A DNA stretch of 64,000 nucleotides from Nocardiopsis_B sediminis (GTDB lineage Bacteria; Actinomycetota; Actinomycetes; Streptosporangiales; Streptosporangiaceae). Positions 57,639 to 64,000 of the stretch are shown in pieces. The notes beneath the pieces are model-generated. The model did not search any database. It was given only the letters and a program-made list of their open reading frames with translations, and was not told where the DNA came from. The stretch lies in the NCBI RefSeq assembly GCF_042650565.1, contig NZ_JBHSBH010000002.1, positions 108,020 through 172,019 of the forward strand, in the 5' to 3' direction. Numbering within the stretch: the stretch's first letter is position 1; the number at the start of each line of letters is the position of its first letter. The position numbers and the translations under genes were made by a program.

Positions 57639-58646
57639 GTGAACAACGGAGCCGACACGGACGGGCTCCCCAACGGGATCACCGCCCTGGGAGACGACGT
57701 CTTCGCCATCGACACCCGCATGGCCGGATACCCCGGCATCACGTCGAGCTACCTGATCCGGTCCGAGCGCCCCTGCGTGATCGAGGTCGGCACCGCCGGA
57801 TCGGCCGAGACCCTGCGCGACGGGCTGGCGGCGCTGGGGATCGAGGCCGGCGACCTCGCCACCATCGCGGTCACCCACATCCACCTCGACCACGCCGGCG
57901 GCACCGGCGACGTCGCGAAGATGTTCCCGTCGGCAGAGATCGTCGTGCACGAACGCGGCGCCCGCCACCTGGCCGACCCCGCCCGGCTGATGCGCAGCGC
58001 ACGCATGGTGTGGGGCGACCGCCTGGACCTGCTCTTCGGCGAGATGCGCCCCACCGACGCGCCCCGGATCCGCGCGGTCGCCGAGACCGGCGAGATCGAC
58101 CTCGGCGGCGGCCGCCGCCTCACCACCCACTACGCCCCCGGGCACGCCAAGCACCACGTCGGCCTGGTCGACTCCGCCAACGGCGACCTCTACGTCGGCG
58201 ACGCCCTGGGCGTCTACAACCCCCACACCGGCGACGTCCGGCCCGCGACCCCGCCGCCGGACTTCGACCTGGACGCGGCGGTCGCCTCTTTCCGCCTCTT
58301 CGACGGCATCGAGGCGCAGCGGCTGATGTTCTCCCACTTCGGAGCGGTCGGCGAGGTCGAGCGGACGCTCACCCGGGCCGAAGAGGAGCTGCACGCGTGG
58401 GTGGAGGCCGTCACGCAAGCCCATGCCGACGCCCCCGATCTCGACCATGCGGTCGCCATGGTCCGCGACCGGGTCCGGCACCGCTACCACGCGCCGCCCG
58501 CCGACGCACCTGCGGAATCCGCCAAGGTCATGGACGTGCTCAGCGGTGTCGAGAGCAACGTCTCCGGGATCGTCCACTGGCTCGACCGCCTCGCCGCCGA
58601 GCAGGGGAGCGGCACGGCCGGTGACACGGGCGGCTCCCCCGCCTAG
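57639..58646 (+). CDS. MBL-fold metallo-hydrolase
   Basis: 335 aa, GTG start after GAAGGAG. THIHLDHAGG is the HxHxDH metal motif; the HH in APGHAKHHVG and D in YVGDAL complete the site. It is an esterase/glyoxalase-like MBL hydrolase with unknown substrate. Next gene overlaps by adjacency (10 bp). Confidence 0.9.
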   Translation: MNNGADTDGLPNGITALGDDVFAIDTRMAGYPGITSSYLIRSERPCVIEVGTAGSAETLRDGLAALGIEAGDLATIAVTHIHLDHAGGTGDVAKMFPSAEIVVHERGARHLADPARLMRSARMVWGDRLDLLFGEMRPTDAPRIRAVAETGEIDLGGGRRLTTHYAPGHAKHHVGLVDSANGDLYVGDALGVYNPHTGDVRPATPPPDFDLDAAVASFRLFDGIEAQRLMFSHFGAVGEVERTLTRAEEELHAWVEAVTQAHADAPDLDHAVAMVRDRVRHRYHAPPADAPAESAKVMDVLSGVESNVSGIVHWLDRLAAEQGSGTAGDTGGSPA

Positions 58647-58656
58647 GTTGCCGCGC

Positions 58657-59565
58657 ATGCCGGTGACGATCCGCACCTTCGCCCCCGAGGACTCCCCCGC
58701 TGCGGGCCGACTGCGCGGGGCCTGCTTCCCCTACGAGATCACCACACCGGACTTCCTCGCCTGGGCCGACCGCCAGAGCCCGCCCGAGGAGCGCGCGCGG
58801 CGAATGGTGGCCGAGGCCGGCGGCCGGGTCGTCGGCTTCGGCGCGGCGAAGCTCACCCTGACCTCCGCCGTCCCGGGACAGGGGCTGGGCGCGCTGATGG
58901 TCGACCCCGCCCACCGGCGGGCGGGCACCGGGACGGCGCTGCTGGCGGCCATGGAGGACCACCTGAGATCGGTGGGCGGCCGCACCCTGCGGGTCGCCGG
59001 CCCGCTTCCGGATGCCGAGGCGTTCGCGGCCGCCGGAGGCTACACCGCACGTTCGACGGCGCACTTCCAGCAACTGGACCTGGCCGTGCTGCCCGCCGCA
59101 CCGCCCCGGCCCGAGGGCGTCGAGCTGCGCCCGGTCGCGCACTACGCCGACGATCCGCGCCCGGTCCACGCAGCGGAGTCCGAGGCAGCGCAGGGGCTGC
59201 CGGGCGACCTCCCCAGCGCACCGATGCCGTATTCGGCCTGGTCCGCCACGATCTGGAGCGACCCGCGGATCGACCGCGAACTGAGCGCGCTGGTGCTGGT
59301 CCACGGAGAACCCGCGGGCATCGTGGCCTGGCAGTCCGACGGCCGGACCCGGCTGAAGTCGGCGTTCACCGGCATCGCGCCCCGGTTCCGGGGCCGGAGG
59401 CTCGCCACCTACGCCAAGACCGCGCTGCTGCACCGCGCACACGAACGCGGTTTCCGCACGGCCTGCACCGACAACGATGCGGGCAACGCCCCGATGCTCG
59501 CGATCAACGCGCGGCTGGGGTACCGGCGCTTCGTGACCGAGGCGCTCTTCGGCCGCGACCTCTGA
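58657..59565 (+). CDS. GNAT acetyltransferase with two GNAT-like halves
   Basis: 302 aa. The first half has ALMVDPAHRRAGTGTALLAAMEDHLRSV (split: RRAGTGTALL), the second has PRFRGRRLATYAKTALLHRA and NAPMLAINARLGYRRF. Tandem GNATs may acetylate aminoglycosides or other amines; the substrate is unknown. Confidence 0.86.
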   Translation: MPVTIRTFAPEDSPAAGRLRGACFPYEITTPDFLAWADRQSPPEERARRMVAEAGGRVVGFGAAKLTLTSAVPGQGLGALMVDPAHRRAGTGTALLAAMEDHLRSVGGRTLRVAGPLPDAEAFAAAGGYTARSTAHFQQLDLAVLPAAPPRPEGVELRPVAHYADDPRPVHAAESEAAQGLPGDLPSAPMPYSAWSATIWSDPRIDRELSALVLVHGEPAGIVAWQSDGRTRLKSAFTGIAPRFRGRRLATYAKTALLHRAHERGFRTACTDNDAGNAPMLAINARLGYRRFVTEALFGRDL

Positions 59566-59642
59566 CTCTCGGGCCCTGCTGCCTCGCGCGGTGGCAGACG
59601 TCCCCGTCGGTCGGCCCCGGTGGGTGCCTTCCGCCCGTCGGT

Positions 59643-60083
59643 TCAGCCAGGGGCGCCGGGAAGCCCGATGGTCCGCAGAAGGTGGGCGTAGATCCCGTCG
59701 TCCCACGACAGGTCGTCGGGGAGCACGTCGAACGCCCGGACCTCCACGGTCTCGAAGTCACCCGAGAGCGGCACCGTACCGATGAGCTGCGCCTGGGTGA
59801 CCACGGTGGTGTGCCCGCCGGCGAGCACGTAGTGGCCGTGGACCCGGACATCGCTGATCTCCGCGCCCGCTTCCTCGCGGGCCTCGCGCCGGGCGGTCTC
59901 CTCGATGCCCTCGCCCGCCTCGGCGTGGCCGCCTGGGAACTCCCACGCACGGTCGCGGTGGCGCACCAGGACGGGACGGTCGCCGGAGAAGAGGAGGCAG
60001 ACCACCGAATCGTGGTGCTCGGGAAGGCGCCCGAGACGCACCACCGCCCCGTTCAACGGAGTGGGTCCCATGGACGACGGCAC
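59643..60083 (-). CDS. NUDIX hydrolase
   Basis: 146 aa from a GTG at 60083 with AAAGGGGG upstream. The NUDIX box is FPGGHAEAGEGIEETARREAREEAGAE (GX5EX7REUXEEXGU) at about residues 50-73. It likely cleaves nucleoside diphosphate derivatives. Convergent with the GNAT gene. Confidence 0.88.
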   Translation of the reverse strand: MPSSMGPTPLNGAVVRLGRLPEHHDSVVCLLFSGDRPVLVRHRDRAWEFPGGHAEAGEGIEETARREAREEAGAEISDVRVHGHYVLAGGHTTVVTQAQLIGTVPLSGDFETVEVRAFDVLPDDLSWDDGIYAHLLRTIGLPGAPG

Positions 60084-60291
60084 CGTGCCCCCTTTCGCCG
60101 GCCTCGGCCCGGCGCACGCAGCACCCTGCGGCACCAGTGATCAACCGGCACAGCGTACCCGCGAAGGCTCCGGTAGGCCTCGAGTCGGTGTCGAGGCGAG
60201 AGGCCGGTCGCACCGCGCAGCAGCGGGACGGGGCGCGCGCCCCGTCCCGCTGCGCCGCGCGCGGCGCACACCCTGGTAGGGGCTCGAGGAC

Positions 60292-60513
60292 CTACTGCTG
60301 ATGCTGGTCGTGTGCGTGCAACCGCCGCTGGACCTCGGCGTCGTCGGGCAGCTCACCGTGGGGCGTGGCCGCATCGGCCGCCGCAGGCAACTCTTGGGCC
60401 AGCCGGTCCGCGTATTCCTGGACGGTCAGGCCGAGCGCCTCAGCCTCGTCCGCCAAGTCGCCTGCGTCCAGAACGCTCAGCAGCTGCTCGCCGGTGATGG
60501 GCAGGTTGGCGGG
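60292..60513 (-). pseudogene. Decayed fragment of a small protein gene
   Basis: The minus strand between TAG codons at 60292 and 60514 encodes a 73-residue stretch, beginning NLPITGEQLLS and ending RRLHAHDQHQQ, with a YADRLAQELPAAAD helix. No ATG or GTG opens the frame, and a TAG sits just where the N-terminus should continue. It may be a truncated regulator or toxin-antitoxin part. The family is not recognised. Confidence 0.35.
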
Positions 60514-60574
60514 CTACGGGGAAGGTGAGGGCCGGGCCCTCGGCTCCATGCCGCGGCGTCAGGGCGTCAGGGCG

Positions 60575-61546
60575 TCAGGGAACGAGGATCGTCTTCCCGA
60601 TCGTCTTCCGATCCTCGAACGGCTGGTGGGCCGCTGCCGCCTGCCCGAGCGGCATGACCGCACCGATGATCGGCTTCAGGCCACCATCGGCACCCAACGC
60701 GAATGCGCCATCCCGCAGCAGCGCCAGGCGCTCCGGCGGAAGCATCGCCGACACGAACCCCACGACGGTCAAGCGCCTCTGGTACACCGCGGCCGGGTCG
60801 AAGCTCGGCGCCTGTCCGCCGGCCGTCCCGTAGACCACCATGCGGCCGCCTGGAGCCAGCAGATCGAACGCGGCCTCGGACACCGAACCGCCGGTGCCCT
60901 CGAAGACCACGGAAACGCCGCCGCCCGCCGCATCGCGAACGCGCCGGTCCCATCCGGGCTCGCTGTAGTCGACCACGTCGTCCGCACCCAAGCTCCGGGC
61001 GACGGCCAGTTTCTCTTCGCCCCGCGCGGTGGCGACGACCCTGGCACCGGCTCGCTTGGCCAACTGCACCAGAAGGCTGCCGACCCCTCCGGCCGCCGCT
61101 TCGACCAGGACCGTGTCCCCAGGCCCCAGGCCGGCGGCCTCGGCAACGCCGACCGCTGTGGCCCCCTGGCCGAGCAGCGCCACGGCCGTCCGGTCATCGA
61201 GCCCCTTGGGCACGGACACCGCCGAGGCCGCCGGCAGGATCGCCAGCTCGGCGTAGCCGCCGCCTCCCGGTGTCGCGCCCACCACCTGTTCGCCGACCAT
61301 CGCCGGATCGCCGCCGGGCCCGACCGCCGATACCGTCCCCGCGACCTCGAACCCCGGCGAGTACGGCAACGGAAGATCCGGGAGCATCGCCCGCATCAGG
61401 CCGGCCCGCATCTGAACATCGGCGAACCCGATCCCCGAGGCCGCGACGCGAACCACCATCTCACCGGGGCCCGGCCGGGGGTCGGGTACATCGTCCAGGC
61501 TCAGCACGCCGGGCGGGCCGTACCGGTGGAATCGAACAGCACGCAT
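60575..61546 (-). CDS. Medium-chain quinone oxidoreductase
   Basis: 323 aa. MRAVRFHRYGPPGVLSL and VEAAAGGVGSLLVQLAKR (NADPH AxxGxxG) are typical of zinc-independent QOR. It reduces quinones or alkenals with NADPH. ATG 61546 is chosen because GAAGGG lies eight bases upstream; a GTG three codons earlier is too close to it. Divergent hxlR gene suggests regulation. Confidence 0.9.
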   Translation of the reverse strand: MRAVRFHRYGPPGVLSLDDVPDPRPGPGEMVVRVAASGIGFADVQMRAGLMRAMLPDLPLPYSPGFEVAGTVSAVGPGGDPAMVGEQVVGATPGGGGYAELAILPAASAVSVPKGLDDRTAVALLGQGATAVGVAEAAGLGPGDTVLVEAAAGGVGSLLVQLAKRAGARVVATARGEEKLAVARSLGADDVVDYSEPGWDRRVRDAAGGGVSVVFEGTGGSVSEAAFDLLAPGGRMVVYGTAGGQAPSFDPAAVYQRRLTVVGFVSAMLPPERLALLRDGAFALGADGGLKPIIGAVMPLGQAAAAHQPFEDRKTIGKTILVP

Positions 61547-61606
61547 GGTGAACACCCTTCGCGTCTCGGTTCGCGTTCCGGACGGTGGCCCGGCGCGCAG
61601 CGCGAA

Positions 61607-61641
61607 GGTATCTTTTGGAAACCGGTTACTTCAAAGGAACC
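61607..61641. promoter_or_regulatory. Direct repeats in the qor-hxlR divergent promoter
   Basis: GGTATCTTTTGGAAACC (61607-61623) and GGTTACTTCAAAGGAACC (61624-61641) are abutting imperfect direct repeats. AACCGGTT at their junction is a palindrome. Likely binding site for the HxlR regulator next to it. Confidence 0.5.
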
Positions 61642-61661
61642 TGACCACCCCAGGGATACCC

Positions 61662-62069
61662 ATGGACCCGCTGGACCCCGACATGTTCCACCCGGCCTGC
61701 CCCAGCAGCGTCATGCCGATCCGCATCGGCGACAAGTGGTCGGCGATGATCATCGTGTGCCTGGAGCAGGGCCCCCGGCGGTTCTCCGAGATCCGCGTTC
61801 CCGTGCACGGTGCGACCCCCAAGGTGCTCACCCAGACCCTGCGGGCGCTCGAACGCGACGGCATGATCACCCGGACCGTGTACGCAGAGGTGCCCCCGCG
61901 CGTCGAATACGAGCTGACGCCTCTAGGGCGCACCCTGCTCGAACTCATCGCGGTATGCCGGGCCTGGGCGGACGAACACCTGCCGACACTCTTGGCGGCG
62001 CGTGAAGCCTACGAAGACCGCGGGAGCACCCCGGGTTCCACCGCACCGGCACCGTTCGTCGACCCGTGA
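61662..62069 (+). CDS. HxlR-family transcriptional regulator
   Basis: 135 aa. CPSSVMPIRIGDKWSAMIIVCL and RRFSEIRVPVHGATPKVLTQTLRALERDGMI are the winged-helix segments of HxlR, with a Cys near the N-terminus (C12) often sensing quinones or aldehydes. ATG 61662 follows AGGGA. The divergent quinone oxidoreductase is its likely target. Confidence 0.9.
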   Translation: MDPLDPDMFHPACPSSVMPIRIGDKWSAMIIVCLEQGPRRFSEIRVPVHGATPKVLTQTLRALERDGMITRTVYAEVPPRVEYELTPLGRTLLELIAVCRAWADEHLPTLLAAREAYEDRGSTPGSTAPAPFVDP

Positions 62070-62120
62070 GCCTCCCCGGCCGGTGACACGGCCGCTGTGG
62101 GGTGCAGCAGCGGCGCGAGG

Positions 62121-63629
62121 TCAGGAACGTTCCGCGCGCTCCCCGTCCTCCTCGGCCTCAGCGGCCGGAGCGTCGTCGGCTCCGGAGGCACCGGGTTCCT
62201 CGACGCTGTCGGCGGAGTCGTGGTCTGCTGCGGCGGTATCGATGTCCTCGACTCGTTCGGCCGCGCCGTCGTCGGCGGCGTCCTCGGCGACCCGCGCGGG
62301 CTCCACCGGAGCTGCCCCCTGCGCGGGCTCGTCCGGGGTCTCGGCCTCCGCCGCGCCGACGGGCTCCGCCTCTGCCGGCTCGGCCTCGACACCCGTGTCC
62401 TCGGCGTCGGTCCACATGACGTCGTCGTCGATGTCGACGATCTCGACGCCTTCCAGCTCCGCCAAGCGCTCGTCGGCATCGGTCACCCCGTCACGGTCGA
62501 CCGCCGACGCCCGCGCGAAGTACTCCCGGGCGTCCTCGTTCCGGTCCAGGGTGAGCAGGGCATCGGCGTAGGCGTAGAACAGCCGCGCCACCCACGGCCG
62601 CGCGCGGCGCTCCTTCAACTCCGGCACTTGGAGCTCGACCAGGGCGGCCTGGTGCTCGCCCAAGTCGTGCCGGGCACCGGCGGCGACGATCCGCAGCTCG
62701 ATACGGTCCTCGATGTCGAGGTCCTTGGCGGCGGGGTCGCGGGTGATCTCCAGAGCCCTTTCGGGGCGCCCCAGCCCACGTTCGGCATCGGCGATAACGG
62801 GCAGGAAGTTGTTGCGCCCGGTCATGCGGCGGGCCGCCCGCAGGTCGGAAAGGGCTTCCTGCCACTTGCCGACGCTGTAGGCGGCGATACCCGCGGCCTC
62901 GCGGACGACACCGATGCGCGACGCCTTGCGGCGGGCGTAGATCGCGTGCTCGTACGCCTTCTCGGGATCCTCATCCAGAAGACGCCCCGCCATGACCATG
63001 TGCCGCCCCACGACCTCCGCCAGGGTCCGCGGCAAGGTGCCGAGTTCACTGCGGATCTCGCCGTCGAGCTGGCCGATCGTCACGTCGTCGGGCAGGGCGG
63101 GCGCGATGTCCCTCGGGTCGCGCTCCTCACGGGGCCGCTCACGACGGTCATCGGAGCGACGGTCGCGTTCGAACCTGCCTCCGGAGCCACCGGAACGGCG
63201 ATCGCCACTCGAGCGCCGGTCGTCGGAACGGAAACCACCGCGGCCTCCGCCCTGGCCTTGCCCTTGGCGGTCACGGCGACCGTCTCGGTCACCCCGGCCG
63301 GCAGGCCATTCACGGCGCCCTTCGCCATCGCGGCGGCGGTCGCCGTCCGACCGACCTCCCGAACGGTCATCACGGCGCTCCGAGCGGCCACGACCGAAGC
63401 GGTCATCGTCGCGGGAACGCCCGCCACGGCCGCCGCCAGAGCCACCGGAAGCGCCGCGTCCGCCTCCGCTCCCGCGGTATCCGCCACGTTCGCCTCCACC
63501 GCCGCCACCGCTGCGGCCAAAGCCGGACCGGGACCGGTCACCCGACCGGCCGCCACCCCCAGATCGGTGACCACCGGAATTGCGGGCTCCGGAGCCGTCG
63601 CGGCCCCCCGATCGGCTGTCGTCAGTCAT
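62121..63629 (-). CDS. TPR protein with RGG-rich N-terminus
   Basis: 502 aa. Residues 1-175 are Gly/Arg/Ser/Asp-rich with RGG-like and RDDRR repeats, residues about 185-390 contain tetratricopeptide-like helices (YEHAIYARRKASR, ALSDLRAARRM), and the C-terminal 105 are acidic (EAEPAEAEP). The RGG domain suggests RNA binding, unusual in bacteria. Similar to the TPR protein beside tlyA/HAD in M. tuberculosis. Its leader has an overlapping short ORF and a hairpin. Confidence 0.85.
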   Translation of the reverse strand: MTDDSRSGGRDGSGARNSGGHRSGGGGRSGDRSRSGFGRSGGGGGGERGGYRGSGGGRGASGGSGGGRGGRSRDDDRFGRGRSERRDDRSGGRSDGDRRRDGEGRREWPAGRGDRDGRRDRQGQGQGGGRGGFRSDDRRSSGDRRSGGSGGRFERDRRSDDRRERPREERDPRDIAPALPDDVTIGQLDGEIRSELGTLPRTLAEVVGRHMVMAGRLLDEDPEKAYEHAIYARRKASRIGVVREAAGIAAYSVGKWQEALSDLRAARRMTGRNNFLPVIADAERGLGRPERALEITRDPAAKDLDIEDRIELRIVAAGARHDLGEHQAALVELQVPELKERRARPWVARLFYAYADALLTLDRNEDAREYFARASAVDRDGVTDADERLAELEGVEIVDIDDDVMWTDAEDTGVEAEPAEAEPVGAAEAETPDEPAQGAAPVEPARVAEDAADDGAAERVEDIDTAAADHDSADSVEEPGASGADDAPAAEAEEDGERAERS

Positions 63630-63681
63630 GCGTCCGTCCGTAAACAGTCAAAAGCGCTGCCACTGAGTCGTAGCAGCGCAT
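63622..63681 (-). CDS. Possible 19-residue leader peptide ORF before the TPR gene
   Basis: ATG at 63681 with GGGA about six bases upstream opens a 19-codon frame whose TGA (63622-63624) lies just past the TPR gene's ATG, overlapping it. Peptide begins MRCYDSVAALL. Overlap implies translational coupling. It contains the hairpin below. Coding status is only inferred from start, spacing and overlap. Confidence 0.4.
   Translation of the reverse strand: MRCYDSVAALLTVYGRTHD
63654..63679 (-). terminator. Terminator-like hairpin in the TPR gene leader
   Basis: GCGCTGC (63654-63660) pairs with GCAGCGC (63673-63679), followed on the minus strand by TTTTGACTG. It lies 25 bases before the TPR start and inside the leader ORF, so it could attenuate or stop read-through. 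Confidence 0.5.
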
Positions 63682-63927
63682 GGTGATTCCCAAGTATCAC
63701 TTTACGGCATCGTGCCACCGTCGTCGGACGGTGCGCTTCCCACGAGCCCCCGGCGGTCGCCTGACGGGCCAGGCCCCTCGGAGAGCGGCCCGCGGTGCGC
63801 CGGCCCCGGGCCTCGATCCAGGACCATTCCACCTGGGGTGGGGCTGAGCGAAAGCCCTTGCCGCGACCGCAGGAGGATCACCGAGACCGGCCCCCCGGAA
63901 ACGCACATGTTCACAATGTGCGGTAAC

Positions 63928-63964
63928 AAAAAAGGTGGGGTGGAAGCCATGCTCCCACCCCACC
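63928..63964 (-). terminator. rRNA operon intrinsic terminator
   Basis: GGTGGGGTGGGAGC pairs with GCTTCCACCCCACC (stem 63934-63964, one wobble, loop ATG) and is followed on the minus strand by TTTTTT at 63928-63933. It lies about 10 bases after the 5S gene. A second small hairpin CGCACAT/ATGTGCG (63902-63922) follows. Confidence 0.92.
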
Positions 63965-63972
63965 AAAAAGAA

Positions 63973-64000
63973 TGTCCGGCGGTGACCTACTCTCCCACCC
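63973..64000 (-). rRNA. 5S ribosomal RNA, 3' end only
   Basis: Read on the minus strand, GGGTGGGAGAGTAGGTCACC and GCCGGACAT are the 3' end of actinobacterial 5S rRNA. The gene starts beyond the window; the terminator at 63928-63964 follows it. The 23S and 16S genes presumably lie further right. Confidence 0.85.

Overview
The window is very GC-rich actinobacterial chromosome. Gene content and order suggest Streptosporangiales, most likely Nocardiopsaceae (Nocardiopsis, Streptomonospora or Thermobifida relatives). The markers are rbpA, whiA, steA/steB, the uvrC-rapZ-yvcK-whiA-gap-pgk-tpiA-secG string and the tlyA-nadK-recN-steA-steB string. The family assignment is an inference; no search was run.

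Layout. (1) 1-3110 is the edge of a CRISPR locus, all on the minus strand: a Cas6-type endoribonuclease (2182-3108), a small NLTPHxV protein (1759-2097), a decayed CRISPR array of about five diverged repeats with a 60-62 nt period (about 1327-1605), and a CARF plus PD-(D/E)xK nuclease of the Card1/Can2 type (962 to beyond base 1). The array and the nuclease are the most novel part; no effector-complex genes are visible. (2) 3299-10401 is a mixed accessory stretch: unknown proteins, a zinc-ribbon protein, DoxX, an Lsr2-like Cys protein, an APC amino-acid permease, an ACT-GNAT acetyltransferase and a VapBC-like toxin-antitoxin pair. (3) 10543-19855 is a complete histidine-utilisation cluster (hutH, hutU, an M20 amidohydrolase, hutF, hutI) with LysR and IclR regulators. 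(4) 19939-30581 is core genome: rbpA, secG, tpiA, pgk, gap, whiA, a DUF488 gene, yvcK, rapZ, uvrC. (5) 30786-38906 holds an MscS channel, a Rieske protein behind a BlaI-like palindrome, two RDD membrane proteins, uvrA with a LexA-type box upstream, and terC behind a yybP-ykoY manganese riboswitch.

(6) 38906-49575 is envelope and genome-maintenance core: glycosyltransferase, MurJ-like flippase, MraY-like transferase, steB, steA, recN, nadK, tlyA. (7) 49943-53720 has a class A beta-lactamase lipoprotein, an internally deleted phosphotransferase gene, a conserved small protein of the tlyA neighbourhood and a phasin-like coiled-coil protein. (8) 53918-63629 carries SCP2, DUF1015, HAD phosphatase, an SSB paralogue, an MBL-fold hydrolase, GNAT, NUDIX, a decayed fragment, a quinone-oxidoreductase/HxlR divergent pair and an RGG-rich TPR protein with an upstream leader ORF. 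(9) The right edge is the 3' end of a minus-strand 5S rRNA followed by a strong intrinsic terminator, so an rRNA operon lies just outside.

How the genes work together: the hut genes convert histidine to glutamate through formimidoylglutamate. The gap-pgk-tpiA genes are a glycolytic operon feeding into secG. The uvrA, uvrC, recN and LexA-box group is DNA repair. The terC riboswitch links Mn level to metal export. I saw no tRNA gene and no insertion sequence. Start codons were chosen by ribosome-binding site and family length where stated.
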